64,000 nt of DNA from Gammaproteobacteria bacterium (GTDB lineage: Bacteria > Pseudomonadota > Gammaproteobacteria > HK1). This document shows positions 45,451 through 55,053 of this stretch, one piece after another. Every line of letters begins with the position of its first letter. Position 1 is the first letter of the stretch. The translations under genes were made by a program, and so were the position numbers. Below the pieces are notes generated by a model. That model did not search any database. It had not been told where the DNA came from and saw nothing but the letters and a program-made list of their open reading frames with translations. The stretch lies in contig WLWT01000003.1 of the NCBI GenBank assembly GCA_012103455.1, positions 1,054,001-1,118,000 of the forward strand, in the 5' to 3' direction.

Positions 45451-46173
45451 CTATAACACCTGTGAGACACCAACGTAGCGGGCGAGTGGCGCCGGCTCGG
45501 CGGCCAGTTGCTCCGGCGTACTGCTCTTGGCGATGCGCCCGTTCTCTATGAAGACCACGCGATCGGCTACGCGCAAGGCGACATCGAGCTTCTGCTCCAC
45601 CAGCACCATAGCCACGCCTGCGGCTTTGAGGCGTTGCACCGTGTTTATCACCCGCTGCACCATGGCCGGCATCAACCCCTCTGCCGGCTCATCCAAGAGC
45701 AGCACTTTGGGTTGGGTGCTGAGCGCTCTTGCCATGGCCACCATTTGTTGTTGTCCGCCGCTCAACTCGGCGGCGGGCCGTTCCAGCAGCGCCTCCAGGG
45801 CCGGAAACAGAGCCAGCACATTGGTGTTCAATACCTTGGCACGCCGCTCGGTTGATCCACCACGTACGGCGCGCCCCAGCGCTAAATTCTCACGCACCGT
45901 CAGCGCACCGAACAGGCGCCGGCCTTGGGGTACATAGGCCAGCCCGTAACCCGGTACGCGATGCGCCGGCAGCTTGGCGATCTCCGCCCCGTCCACGCGG
46001 ATGCTGCCGGCTTTGACCTCCACCAATCCCATGGCGGCTTTGAGCGTAGTGGTTTTACCGGCGCCATTGCGGCCCAGCAAGGCCACTGTTTCACCGGCGC
46101 TTACCTCCAGCGACACGCTGCGAAGCACCTGAACGGGCCCGTAAAACGCGTCGATGGCGTTGAGGGTCAACAT
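45451..46173 (-). CDS. livF: branched-chain amino acid-type ABC transporter ATPase LivF
   Basis: A 240-aa ATPase with Walker A LGRNGAGKTT, signature LSGGQQQMVAMARAL and Walker B VLLLDEPAEGL. The GYGLAYVPQGRRLFG segment is typical of LivF. It overlaps the livG start region by 7 bp and is the last gene of the operon. Its stop lies 9 bp from the convergent pncA stop, where ACGCCCTATAACAC occurs twice in tandem. Confidence 0.92.
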   Translation of the reverse strand: MLTLNAIDAFYGPVQVLRSVSLEVSAGETVALLGRNGAGKTTTLKAAMGLVEVKAGSIRVDGAEIAKLPAHRVPGYGLAYVPQGRRLFGALTVRENLALGRAVRGGSTERRAKVLNTNVLALFPALEALLERPAAELSGGQQQMVAMARALSTQPKVLLLDEPAEGLMPAMVQRVINTVQRLKAAGVAMVLVEQKLDVALRVADRVVFIENGRIAKSSTPEQLAAEPAPLARYVGVSQVL

Positions 46174-46961
46174 GACGGTACCGCGCCAGTACCCAAATAA
46201 GCGGCCTGCACCCGCTCATTCGCTTCGATCTGCGCCGGCTCGCCCTCGGCGATGATCCGGCCTCGGTCCATGACGGTAATGCGCGTGGACAGGTTCAGCA
46301 CTACCGTCATGTTGTGCTCGATCAGCAGCACGGTAGCCCGCTGGGCGACCTTGCGGATGCACTCGCACATGGCGGCGATGTCCGCCTCCGCCAGTCCCTG
46401 GGTGGGCTCGTCCAGTATGAGTAAACCGGGTTCCAAGGCGAGCGCCATGGCCACTTCCAGCAAGCGTTGATGCCCATAGGGCAAAGCCGCCGCCTTGGCC
46501 TTCGCGTAACCCTCCAGTCCTAGTGCTGTCAGCGCCTGCCGGGCGCGGTTTTCCAACAAAAGCCGGTTACCGAACACTCGCTCCCACCCGCGCAAGTGAC
46601 GCCGCTGGGCCGCCAGCATCACGTTGTCGAGCACAGTCAAACCGCCGAACACACTGGTCACTTGAAAGGTGTAGACAATGCCGCGGGCCACCCTGGTCCA
46701 CGGCCGTTCCCTGGAGATATCTTCGCCGAGGAACTCGATCCGGCCGCCAGTCGCGCGCAAGCGCCCGCAGATCATCGAGACCAGGGTGGTTTTGCCGGCG
46801 CCGTTAGGGCCGATGAGGGCGTGTATATCGCCTCTGTTGACGGTCAGATCCACATCATCCACGGCCTGGATACCGCCGAAAGCATGGCTCAAGCCCTGCG
46901 TTTGTAATAACGGTCCCTGTGATGATGGCTCTTGTAATAACGGTGGATTCACGGCAGCCAT
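46167..46961 (-). CDS. livG: branched-chain amino acid-type ABC transporter ATPase LivG
   Basis: A 264-aa ATPase. Walker A IGPNGAGKTT, Walker B LLILDEPTQGL. The signature is an unusual LPYGHQRLLEVAMAL instead of LSYGQQRRLEIARAL, a known variation in LivG-like proteins. An N-terminal extension of about 20 residues precedes the ABC domain. Overlaps livM by 13 bp and livF by 7 bp, so translational coupling is likely. Confidence 0.92.
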   Translation of the reverse strand: MAAVNPPLLQEPSSQGPLLQTQGLSHAFGGIQAVDDVDLTVNRGDIHALIGPNGAGKTTLVSMICGRLRATGGRIEFLGEDISRERPWTRVARGIVYTFQVTSVFGGLTVLDNVMLAAQRRHLRGWERVFGNRLLLENRARQALTALGLEGYAKAKAAALPYGHQRLLEVAMALALEPGLLILDEPTQGLAEADIAAMCECIRKVAQRATVLLIEHNMTVVLNLSTRITVMDRGRIIAEGEPAQIEANERVQAAYLGTGAVPSC

Positions 46962-47875
46962 GGCAGGAATTTGCCTCTAACGAAGCCCAAGATGCCTTGC
47001 GGAAAGAACAAAACCAGTGCCAGTAACACAAGGCCCACAACAAAAAGATAAGCGTAAGTGATGCTGCTGGTCAGATCGATGAGGTAATACATCAAACCGG
47101 TGCCCAGCAGCGGGCCAAGGGTGGTGCCGGCGCCCCCTAACAAGGACCATAACAGTGGCGAAATGGAGTGCAGCGTGGCGGCGAAAGACGCTCCTACATA
47201 GGAAAATACCAGAGCATAAGCGCCACCGGCCGCACCGGCTAAAACAGCTGAAAATACCAGCGCTGCCAGTTTGTACGCATAGGTGTTGTAACCGAGCAGC
47301 CGGGCCCGGTCCTCGTTTTCGCGAATGGCCACCAGCACCCGGCCAAAGGGCGAGCGCACCACGGCTAAGCAGAGCAGCAAAGCAACAGTAAAAGCGGCCA
47401 AGGCCAAATTGTATTTCACCGCCGGCTGCGCCCAATACGCAGGCAGATGTTTAGCCAACGTAAAACCCTGATCGCCAAGGGTGACCGTATTGCAATAAAG
47501 GATCGTGAGATAAGTGGCTTGGCCGAACATCATGGTCACGATCAAAAACGATACGCCACGGGTACGCAGGGCAAATGAGCCGAAGATAAGTGCGTAAAGT
47601 GCCGCCCCGGCGATACCGAAAACGAATGCGGCGGCGGCGCTGAACTCCCAGTAATACACGCTCAAACCCGTGGCATACATGCCGGCGGCGAAGAACATCG
47701 CGTGGCCCAGGCTCATCAAGCCGGTGTAGCCGAGGAGCAGGTTGTAACCCATGGCGTAGACCGCCAGCAGCATGATGCGGGCGGCATTGGTGTGGTGATA
47801 GTCCGGCAACACCCACTGCGCGCCGGCAAGCACCGCCAACACCGCGATATGCAAGATAAGCGCTTTATCTCGCAC
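46949..47875 (-). CDS. livM: branched-chain amino acid-type ABC transporter permease LivM
   Basis: A 308-aa permease with about nine helices. NAARIMLLAVYAMGYNLLLGYTGLMSLGHAMFF is the LivM opening and RENEDRARLLGYNTYAYKLAALVFS is the coupling-loop segment. It starts at GTG 47875 without a strong ribosome-binding site, 57 bp after livH. A short upstream start at 47934 in another frame ends early, so GTG 47875 is preferred. Confidence 0.88.
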   Translation of the reverse strand: MRDKALILHIAVLAVLAGAQWVLPDYHHTNAARIMLLAVYAMGYNLLLGYTGLMSLGHAMFFAAGMYATGLSVYYWEFSAAAAFVFGIAGAALYALIFGSFALRTRGVSFLIVTMMFGQATYLTILYCNTVTLGDQGFTLAKHLPAYWAQPAVKYNLALAAFTVALLLCLAVVRSPFGRVLVAIRENEDRARLLGYNTYAYKLAALVFSAVLAGAAGGAYALVFSYVGASFAATLHSISPLLWSLLGGAGTTLGPLLGTGLMYYLIDLTSSITYAYLFVVGLVLLALVLFFPQGILGFVRGKFLPWLP

Positions 47876-47932
47876 GGCGCGCGCCCTATCGCTGCTGCCC
47901 GTCTGTAGGCGAACCCACTCTTGGCGCGCTCA

Positions 47933-48814
47933 TCAGTGGACCTCCTTGCCAAACAAGCCTTGGGGCCGTACCACCAACACTAGAGCCACTAAAACGGTGG
48001 CGAGGATCTTGGCCAAGGTGGGGGAGAAAAACACCGAGATCACACCATCGCTGAGGCCGATGATAAAAGCGGCCAATACGGTACCGCGAAGACTGCCCAA
48101 GCCGCCGATAATGACCACGGCGAAAGACAGCAGCAGAGGATCCAAACCCATCAAATAGTGAGCCTGCTGCAGCGGCACGATCAGTACCCCGGCGATGGCG
48201 GCCAGGATGGCGCCAACAGCAAACACGAGGGCATAAACCTGGCGCACCGGCACGCCGTGGGCCTGCGCCATTTCAAAATCTTGTTGCGTCGCCCGCATAT
48301 AGAGCCCGAGCTTGGTCCGGCTCATCACCAGCCAGGTGGTGATGAGCACTGCGATAGAGGCGCCGATCACTACCAACTTGTAGCCGGAATAACCGAACCA
48401 GGGAAACACCACGCGGAAATAAACCGGCGCCGCCACCGGCCGGGCGTCCGGTCCGTAGAGCGAAAGCGCCGCCTGCTGCAAAATGTAGAGCAAGCCGATG
48501 GTGGCGACGATGGTGCTTTCCGGGTGATAAGCGATGCGCCTTAAGATCAACCAATCCGTCAGCAGGGCGAGGCTGCCCACCACCAGCGCCGCCACCAGCA
48601 ATCCGGCGATGAATCCGCTGAGCGGATCATCTTCGAAGCGGGCGGAGGCAAACCAGGCGAACACAGCGCCCAGCATATAAAACTCGCCGTGGGCCACGTT
48701 GACGATGCGCATGACCCCGAAAACCAGCGACAGCCCGAGTGCTGTGACCGCCAGCACACAGGCGGTCACAGTGCCCTCCAGCAGCGCTAGGAACAGATGT
48801 GGGCCGAAGTTCAC
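47933..48814 (-). CDS. livH: branched-chain amino acid-type ABC transporter permease LivH
   Basis: A 293-aa permease with about eight helices. GLSLVFGVMRIVNVAHGEFYMLGA is the characteristic LivH N-terminal region. MRATQQDFEMAQAHGVPVRQVYALVFAVGAILAAIAG is the coupling loop, and IIGGLGSLRGTVLAAFIIG lies near the end. The ATG overlaps the binding-protein stop (4 bp), so it is co-translated with it. Confidence 0.92.
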   Translation of the reverse strand: MNFGPHLFLALLEGTVTACVLAVTALGLSLVFGVMRIVNVAHGEFYMLGAVFAWFASARFEDDPLSGFIAGLLVAALVVGSLALLTDWLILRRIAYHPESTIVATIGLLYILQQAALSLYGPDARPVAAPVYFRVVFPWFGYSGYKLVVIGASIAVLITTWLVMSRTKLGLYMRATQQDFEMAQAHGVPVRQVYALVFAVGAILAAIAGVLIVPLQQAHYLMGLDPLLLSFAVVIIGGLGSLRGTVLAAFIIGLSDGVISVFFSPTLAKILATVLVALVLVVRPQGLFGKEVH

Positions 48815-50142
48815 AAAGCTTGCTGGGTGTAGTCCGCCTCGGCCAAGTATTGACTGTCCTCAATGGAGGTGCGGTGCACCACTGTCAGCTTGCCACCGTC
48901 CACCCTGGAGATGAACTGCTGGCCGAAGCACTGGTGTAGCGCACCGTCGAACTCCTTGTAACCTTGCGGATGACCGATGCCTTCGTTGAAGCCGCGAAAG
49001 CCCTCCAGCGTCTCGATAAGCGCGGCTACGTCCCTGGGCGTGCGGGTTATATAACCGCTTTGCTCCACCGCTTGTTTGATGGCGTACAGCGTCTCCCAGC
49101 AGCCGAACATGTGGGAGTTGGTGGAAACATCCCTGGGATCTTCGGCGCTGGCCCCCTCGGCGTTCAAGCCCACCGCGTCCCGGTAGTGGCGCGCGTACGG
49201 CGTGTCGTAACCCTCGGCGTAGCGGGGCATCGCCTCCCACAAGTGCGTGCCTTCCAGGAAAGCCAGACCACGGGCGCCTATATCGACCCCTTCCAGGGAA
49301 TCTATAAAGCCGAAGATCTCGGGGCGCTTGGAGCCGAAGTGTTCGCCCATCTCTTTGACAAAAGTCAGCACGCCGGGGCCTACCATCACGTGATAGAGCA
49401 CTTCGGTGTCAGCGGGAATGCGTGGAAAATATTTGGTGAACGACGCTTCCGTGGGCGGTATCGCCAGCAGGGCGGCGATGCTGCCGCCGCGCGCTTTGAC
49501 GGCAGCGCTGAAAAAATCGCGGTGATCATAACCGAAGGCGTAGTCGGGGAAAATCATGCTCACACGCTTGCCTAGATTGTCCATCACCCATGGGGCCATG
49601 GCGGTGACTTGGGCGCGCACATCGGTGATGCCCGGCTGAAACACATAACGGTTCAATTTGCCGGAGGCGACGTGGTAACCCTCGCTGATCACGAAATACG
49701 GGATCTTGAGTTCCCCTGCCCGCGGCGCGGAGCCGATCACCACATGAGAGAACAGCGGGCCGTAGACGAAATCGACCTTAGCCTGGGAGGTCAGTTTCTC
49801 GACCACCTCGGCGCCCCGCTTGGGATCAGTGCCGTCGTCCTCCGCGAGCAGCTTTACAGGGCGCCCGGAGATGCCGCCATTGGCGTTGATGTGGGCCGCG
49901 GCGGCATTGGCGGTGCGCTCGTACCAGCGGCCATAGGTGGCGCCTATGCCGGTACGGTGAACCTGAAAACCGATGCGCAAAGGCTTGTCGCTACCCGCCG
50001 CGTGAGCGCCGATGGCGGCGGGCGACAAGGTGATACCGGTGGCCAGTGCGCCTGTTCCCAGGGCGGCGGTTTTCAACAGCGCGCGCCTGGACGTGCCAGT
50101 CGATCGACTTAAGCGATCATGAGTGCTTCGTGCAGTCGTCAT
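48811..50142 (-). CDS. branched-chain amino acid-type ABC transporter substrate-binding protein
   Basis: A 443-aa periplasmic binding protein (Peripla_BP_6). The leader has a twin-arginine motif (TSRRALLKTAALGTGALATG) and likely cleavage after AHAAG. The mature start is KPLRIGFQVHRTGIGATYGR, with AAAHINANGGISGRPVKLLAEDDGTDP as the classic binding-lobe segment. First gene of the livHMGF-like operon. The ligand may be an amino acid, amide or urea, and cannot be chosen from sequence. Confidence 0.9.
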   Translation of the reverse strand: MTTARSTHDRLSRSTGTSRRALLKTAALGTGALATGITLSPAAIGAHAAGSDKPLRIGFQVHRTGIGATYGRWYERTANAAAAHINANGGISGRPVKLLAEDDGTDPKRGAEVVEKLTSQAKVDFVYGPLFSHVVIGSAPRAGELKIPYFVISEGYHVASGKLNRYVFQPGITDVRAQVTAMAPWVMDNLGKRVSMIFPDYAFGYDHRDFFSAAVKARGGSIAALLAIPPTEASFTKYFPRIPADTEVLYHVMVGPGVLTFVKEMGEHFGSKRPEIFGFIDSLEGVDIGARGLAFLEGTHLWEAMPRYAEGYDTPYARHYRDAVGLNAEGASAEDPRDVSTNSHMFGCWETLYAIKQAVEQSGYITRTPRDVAALIETLEGFRGFNEGIGHPQGYKEFDGALHQCFGQQFISRVDGGKLTVVHRTSIEDSQYLAEADYTQQAL

Positions 50143-50471
50143 CTGTTTGCTCCTATATTGGCCACCTCAGATGGGTTTAGCCAATGATCTGCGCCAATGA
50201 TCTGCGCCAATGAGTCTGTGATTGTGCCGTGCGTGGGGGGATAGTGCGAGCGGCGATGACTGACAGCTAATTCGAGTGCGATCAACTCCAGATCAGGGCA
50301 GGCGTGTGGCCCGGCTTGTAAAACCGCAACCGTGACGTGTGTTCTTATAGAACAAACCCGCTGCTCAAGATAGCAGACCTAAGTATTCGCTAGACCCGTA
50401 GCACAAAGTGCTGAACGAGCTGGCTTTGTTCCGTTCGCCTCGACCGTCAACCATGAAAAAGGACTCTGCGC
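50143..50471. other. 329-bp upstream region of the Liv-type operon
   Basis: Contains a 13-bp direct repeat CCAATGATCTGCG (50181-50206) with a third partial copy, and a small inverted repeat TGTTCT/AGAACA (50340-50354, spacer TAT) that could be an operator. No coding sequence was recognised. It should include the promoter of the leftward operon. Confidence 0.4.
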
Positions 50472-50726
50472 CACTACCGGCTCTACGTGTTGTCACCTGC
50501 TCGGCTCTCGCATCAATATGCCCACCCGGTGTTGTTACCGGAGGGGCTGTGCTCGTCGGGGATTGAAGTGCGGTTTGTCAATCACAAGGTGAGCACCACG
50601 CCCGCAGAAGAGCGGCTGGTGCAGCCCCAAGGAATGTTTGGCGAGTATGAGCCGGCGCTGCGCATCGAACGCCACTGGCGCGTTCGAGAGCTAGAAAGGG
50701 AATTGATGATACGTTGCGTTGAGTGA
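50472..50726 (+). pseudogene. fragment of a serine site-specific recombinase gene
   Basis: Encodes about 84 residues without a proper start: LYVLSPARLSHQYAHPVLL, EGLCSSGIEVRFVNHKVST and QPQGMFGEYEPALRIER. These match the catalytic-domain segment after the active-site Ser of resolvase/invertase-type large serine recombinases (DRLSR...YQxxLxEEF, then EFERxxIxER). The catalytic Ser region and the DNA-binding part are missing. Confidence 0.5.
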
Positions 50727-50787
50727 CAGTATTGGCGGAGTAAAAATTCACCCCCTCCCTCTTCTTGATGTAACTACAATATCCCAC

Positions 50788-51079
50788 ATGGAACTGGGAT
50801 GGGATGAAGAAAAACGACTATCAAACCTTAAAAAGCACCGGATTGACTTTGTTGGGGCTGAAGAAGTATTCGACGGTTACACGATAACCCTAGAAGATGA
50901 TAGAAACAGCTATGGAGAACAAAGATTTATCACCTTTGGCAGGCTTCAAGGTCGTGTCGTGGCAGTCGTTCACACTGAAAGACGTTCACACTGAAAGAGA
51001 TGAGAACATACGGTTAATATCTATCCGTAAGGCGACGAAACATGAAGAAAGAAGCTACTATTCAACAATCACATACTGA
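50788..51079 (+). pseudogene. brnT: brnT toxin gene broken by a 16-bp tandem duplication
   Basis: BrnT is a ribonuclease-type toxin neutralised by BrnA. ATG 50788 encodes MELGWDEEKRLSNLKKHRID and VGAEEVFDGYTITLEDDRN in the normal BrnT order, up to VVAVVHTER. There the 16-bp block CGTTCACACTGAAAGA occurs twice (50967-50998), which shifts the frame and ends the protein early. Removing one block restores VVHTERDENIRLISIRKATKHEERSYYSTIT, a full BrnT C-terminus ending at TGA 51077-51079. AT-rich compared with the rest of the window. Confidence 0.85.
50967..50998 (+). repeat. 16-bp tandem duplication inside brnT
   Basis: CGTTCACACTGAAAGA repeated exactly twice; a length not divisible by 3, hence the frameshift. 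It also makes a reversible phase switch possible, since loss of one unit by slippage or recombination restores the reading frame. Confidence 0.95.
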
Positions 51080-51326
51080 CTGGAAAGCAGTCGATGCCAT
51101 GGAAGATAAAGATATAGATTTATCTGACCTGCCAGAGATACCTTCTGAAAAATTTGCTAATGCCATAGTACGAAAAAATTCAAAGCCAATACCAAGAAAA
51201 ACTCAAATAACACTATGTTTGGATACCGACGTTCTTAATTGGTTTAAAGCTCAGGGAAAAGGTTATCAAACAAATATCAATGCCTTATTAAAGGCATATA
51301 TGGAAGCCCATCAAAATCATGATTAG
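51042..51326 (+). CDS. brnA: BrnA family antitoxin
   Basis: A 94-aa antitoxin that would bind and neutralise BrnT and autorepress the operon. The N-terminal DWKAVDAMEDKDIDLSDLPEI is a toxin-binding segment. The C-terminal ribbon-helix-helix DNA-binding part is QITLCLDTDVLNWFKAQGKGYQTNIN followed by ALLKAYMEAH. It overlaps the brnT 3' end by 38 bp and is intact. With the toxin frameshifted, the antitoxin may persist as a solitary regulator. Confidence 0.85.
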   Translation: MKKEATIQQSHTDWKAVDAMEDKDIDLSDLPEIPSEKFANAIVRKNSKPIPRKTQITLCLDTDVLNWFKAQGKGYQTNINALLKAYMEAHQNHD

Positions 51327-51370
51327 GCGAATAGTTTCAGCACGTTAGAATACACTCAAAATTAATCAGC

Positions 51371-51725
51371 TAATCGGGTAACCGGAGATCTCTAAGCTCC
51401 AGCCCCCGCAACACCCTGCATGCGGCTCCGCACAGGGCATTTCATCAGCCGTGATGACAGGCAATCCAGCCGTCCCGAAGTGAGAACAGGCCTTGTTGTT
51501 TCAGGTACGCCAATCCCAGTGCAGCATTGATCCCGTGGGACTTGGCACTATGCCACCCGCCTTTGCTGGAACCCCCACCAGCCAGCGCAGCCTTTAGCGG
51601 AAGTCCAAGTTTGATCAGGTTGCGTATCTCGGTACGCGGCCTGCCCCACTGTTTCCACTAGCCCATCCTGACCCGCTGGTGTATCCCGTGGTCAAGTTCA
51701 ACACCGTGTTGGTATTGGTTGCCCA
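51371..51725 (-). mobile_element. 3' end of a group II intron (maturase fragment and domain V/VI)
   Basis: On the minus strand: LDHGIHQRVRMG, an in-frame TAG, then WKQWGRPRTEIRNLIKLGLP, GGGSSKGGWHSAKSHGINAA and LAYLKQQGLFSLRDGW end at TGA 51447-51445. This is the C-terminus of a group II intron reverse transcriptase/maturase. It is followed by sequence with CGGAGCCGCATGCAGGGTG and a 3' end TTACCCGAT, like domain V/VI of such introns. Only about 355 bp remain; the catalytic RT domain is absent. Confidence 0.7.
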
Positions 51726-51735
51726 TCCCATAGTA

Positions 51736-51876
51736 GGGCGCCGCTAAAAATAGTCATTTTTTCGTGAGTGCAAGGAAGCACCGCGCGCAGACCCGCAGTG
51801 TATAGGTGATACCTGAGGATTGGAGCACGGCGCTGACGCCGCAAGCGCGGAAAAAGTGCATTTTTAGCAGGTGCCC
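51736..51876. mobile_element. MITE-like element, copy 1 (141 bp)
   Basis: Related in inverted orientation to 59010-59149. Ends in imperfect inverted repeats (GGGCGCCGCTAAAAA at one end; the complement of TTTTTAGCAGGTGCCC at the other). It carries no transposase, only a short conserved open frame. The ends resemble IS5-group inverted repeats. No clear target duplication at this copy; it sits at the edge of the group II intron remnant. Confidence 0.75.
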
Positions 51877-52073
51877 TTAGGGTCGTAATCAACCGCGATC
51901 ACCCGCATCGTGTTCGGGTCCAAGGGTTGGCCTAGTGCGTCGATCGGCCATACGCGGTGGGCCGCTAAGCATTGCTACAGGCGCTCAAGGCTAATGGACT
52001 GCCCTTGGTCACGCCCTATCCTGCGGCCGTCAACAAGTAGCAGGAGTCAGGATTTAAATTTATTCTGGACCGG

Positions 52074-52112
52074 AAAAAACGCCCGCTGAAAACATTGTTT
52101 TCGAGCGGGCGT
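52074..52112 (-). terminator. rho-independent terminator of katG
   Basis: On the minus strand, ACGCCCGCT-c-GAAAAC pairs with GTTTTC-AGCGGGCGT (one bulged base, loop AAT), and six T follow immediately. It lies about 60 bp downstream of the katG stop. Confidence 0.85.
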
Positions 52113-52169
52113 AAACTTTGCAAGTGGCCGATTTACCTCGACCGAGTGGCGTTGAGCGACGGCTTTGAT

Positions 52170-54386
52170 TCAGAGGTCAAAGCGATCGAGGGTCATCACC
52201 TTGACCCAAGCATCGACAAAGTCGGCGACGAACTTTTCTTTCGCATCGTCAGCGGCGTACACCTCGGCGACGGCGCGCAGTTCGGAGTGCGAACCGAAAA
52301 TCAGATCAACGGGGGTCGCGGTCCATCTTATTTTACCCGTCGCCCGGTCACGGCCCTCGTAAACACCTTCGGCCCCGGATGACTTTGACCAGGCGGTGGA
52401 CATATCCAGCAGGTTGATGAAAAAGTCGTTGCTCAAGGCGCCGGGTCGATCGGTGAACAGGCCATGGTCCGACTGCATGGCATTAGCGTTAAGCGCGCGC
52501 ATGCCCCCTACCAGCACGGTCATTTCCGGTACCGTCAGATTCAGCATATACGCTCTTTCCACCAGCATTTCCGCCGGTGACAGGCGGTTGGAAGCGGCGT
52601 AGTAGTTGCGGAATCCGTCGGCGGTGGGTTCCAGCACGGAGAAGGAATTCACGCCGGTCTGCTCCTGCGAGGCATCGGTGCGCCCCGGCGCAAAAGGAAC
52701 TGCCACTTGGTGTCCGGCGTTGGCGGCGGCCTGCTCGATAGCCGCTGCGCCGCCCAGCACGATCAGATCCGCCAGCGATACCCGCTTGTCGCCGGACTTT
52801 TGGTTGAACTCCTGTTGAATGGTTTCCAAGCGCTGCAACACTTTCGCCAACTCGCCCGGATCGTTAACCGGCCAGTCCTTTTGCGGCGCTAGCCGCACGC
52901 GCGCGCCGTTGGCGCCACCGCGCATATCGGTGCCACGGAAGCTAGCGGCGGAAGCCCAGGCGGTTCGTACCAGTTCCGGTACGGTCAAGCCGGACTGCAA
53001 AATCCCGGCCTTGAGCTTTTTAATATCCTGGTCGCTGATCTGCTGGTAATCGGCCCCAGGCACCGGATCTTGCCAAAGCAAGACTTCTTGTGGAACTTCA
53101 TCGCCGATATAACGCGCGCGCGGGCCCATATCCCGGTGGGTCAACTTGAACCAGGCTTTAGCGAAAGCGAGGCGGAATGCTTCCGGATTTTGCTGGAAGC
53201 GCTGAGCGATCTCACGATAGCTGGGGTCAACTTTCAGCGATAGGTCGGTGGTGAACATTACCGGGACGTGTTTTTTGGAAGGATCGTGCGCGTCCGGCAC
53301 CAGATTGGCCGCCTGGCCGTCCGCTGGAATCCACTGGGTAGCACCCGCCGGGCTCTTGGTTTTTACCCATTCGAAGGCAAACAAGTTGTCCAGATATTGG
53401 CTGGTCCAGGCAATCGGGTTGGCCGACCATGCGCCCTCCAGCCCACTGGTAATGGTATCGGCGCCTTTGCCGCTGCCGCACCGGTTGGTCCAGCCGAAGC
53501 CTTGTTCTTCAATGGCGGCGGCGGCCGGTTCCGGGCCTACACACTCCGCCGGGTTGGCGGCGCCGTGGCCTTTACCGAAGGTGTGCCCGCCGGCGATAAG
53601 CGCTACCGTCTCTTCGTCATTCATCGCCATGCGGCCGAAGGTTTCGCGGATATCTTTTGCCGCCAGCAGCGGGTCCGGGTTGCCGTTGGGTCCCTCCGGG
53701 TTGACGTAGATCAGACCCATCTGCACCGCGGCCAGCGGTTTGGCCAGCTTGCGGTCGCCGCTGTAGCGCTCGTCGGCGAGAAATTTGCTCTCCGGCCCCC
53801 AGTAGACCACATCGGCTTCCCAGTCGTCCTCGCGCCCGCCAGCGAAGCCGAAGGTTTCAAAGCCCATCGATTCCAGTGCCACATTGCCGGTTAATATCAT
53901 CAGATCGGCCCAGGATATCTGGCGGCCGTATTTTTGCTTGATCGGCCAGAGCAACCGACGCGCCTTGTCCAGGTTGCCGTTGTCCGGCCAGCTATTGAGC
54001 GGCTCGAAACGCTGCTGCCCACCGGCCGCGCCGCCGCGGCCGTCGGCCACCCGGTATACCCCGGCGCTATGCCAGGCCATGCGGATGAAAAACGGCCCGT
54101 AGTGACCATAGTCCGCCGGCCACCAGTCCTGTGACGTGGTCATCAAGGCCTCGATGTCTCTCTTCAGTGCGTCGAGGTCGAGGCTGGCGAATGCTTGCGC
54201 GTAGTCGAAATCTTCGTCCATCGGGCTGGATTCGGCGGTGTGCTGGCGCAGCGGGCCGAGGTCCAACTGTTCCGGCCACCAGAACTGATTGGATTTTGCC
54301 TGCGGTTGAGCGATGGCGTTAGGCGCGAATAACGGCGCCAGGGCGACCGTTAACGCGGCGATTATGGATATCTTTCGTCTGATCAT
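52170..54386 (-). CDS. katG: catalase-peroxidase KatG with a signal peptide
   Basis: A 738-aa bifunctional catalase-peroxidase, a heme enzyme removing H2O2. The N-terminal signal peptide MIRRKISIIAALTVALAP with cleavage near AIAQ suggests a periplasmic form (KatP-like). Distal site: IRMAWHSAGVYR with Arg, Trp and His. The covalent Met-Tyr-Trp adduct residues are in GLIYVNPEG (Tyr) and FGRMAMNDEETVAL (Met). The proximal His is in IAGGHTFGKGHG. The duplicated C-terminal domain is present, so the length is normal. Monocistronic with its own terminator. Confidence 0.95.
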   Translation of the reverse strand: MIRRKISIIAALTVALAPLFAPNAIAQPQAKSNQFWWPEQLDLGPLRQHTAESSPMDEDFDYAQAFASLDLDALKRDIEALMTTSQDWWPADYGHYGPFFIRMAWHSAGVYRVADGRGGAAGGQQRFEPLNSWPDNGNLDKARRLLWPIKQKYGRQISWADLMILTGNVALESMGFETFGFAGGREDDWEADVVYWGPESKFLADERYSGDRKLAKPLAAVQMGLIYVNPEGPNGNPDPLLAAKDIRETFGRMAMNDEETVALIAGGHTFGKGHGAANPAECVGPEPAAAAIEEQGFGWTNRCGSGKGADTITSGLEGAWSANPIAWTSQYLDNLFAFEWVKTKSPAGATQWIPADGQAANLVPDAHDPSKKHVPVMFTTDLSLKVDPSYREIAQRFQQNPEAFRLAFAKAWFKLTHRDMGPRARYIGDEVPQEVLLWQDPVPGADYQQISDQDIKKLKAGILQSGLTVPELVRTAWASAASFRGTDMRGGANGARVRLAPQKDWPVNDPGELAKVLQRLETIQQEFNQKSGDKRVSLADLIVLGGAAAIEQAAANAGHQVAVPFAPGRTDASQEQTGVNSFSVLEPTADGFRNYYAASNRLSPAEMLVERAYMLNLTVPEMTVLVGGMRALNANAMQSDHGLFTDRPGALSNDFFINLLDMSTAWSKSSGAEGVYEGRDRATGKIRWTATPVDLIFGSHSELRAVAEVYAADDAKEKFVADFVDAWVKVMTLDRFDL

Positions 54387-55053
54387 GAAAATTGCACCTT
54401 CCAGGTTTATTGTCTGTTTCGGCGCATGTTCAAAACAGTTTTTTAAAACAGGGTTTCAGGCATGCGCAAGAATGATCATGACTGATCATAAACGAAATGG
54501 CTAATTCAACAGTGATGGCAAAGTATCGGGAGAGTGTGATGAGCAGGTCAGGCAGGTGGGCCGCGGTGCTAGGCGAAGGCGTTGGACGCGAGCCTACTTC
54601 GAGTGCGTGCATCGGCGCTTAAAAATGGCCATCATCATAAGCTCATAAGAGCAACGGACAGGACCACACATAAGGAGCAAGCTACGGGCGGGTGTTCATG
54701 GGCTCAACTCATTCAAGGCGCTGCCGCGGTGCTGGAAGAATTGCGCTACGGCAGGCCGAGTCTCGCGCCCGACAATAGCCTGCCTTGCGGCACACCGCTA
54801 GGCGCAATGGCGCGGCTCTTATCAGCCTGTTATCTCTTGCTTTTGCCTGGGTTTTGCCGTATCTAAAGCCGCCTTGAACAGGACGAGCTACCCCTCGATC
54901 GCCTGTGTTGTTGCCCCCACCCCTGCGGCAGCACCGCCAAGTTGTTGAGCGCGGCCCTATGCGGCTTCGCCTATTCGTGTACGCACGGCCGCCCGGTGTT
55001 GATACTTGCGGTGTCGATGCCCAAGGCCGTGAGCTGCAACCAGAGAATTGACT
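54387..55053. other. 667-bp region between katG and ilvE
   Basis: The two genes diverge, so promoters of both should lie here. Short frames, such as one with LIQGAAAVLEELRYGRPSLAPDN, are not convincing. No repeat or known regulatory motif could be assigned. Confidence 0.4.
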
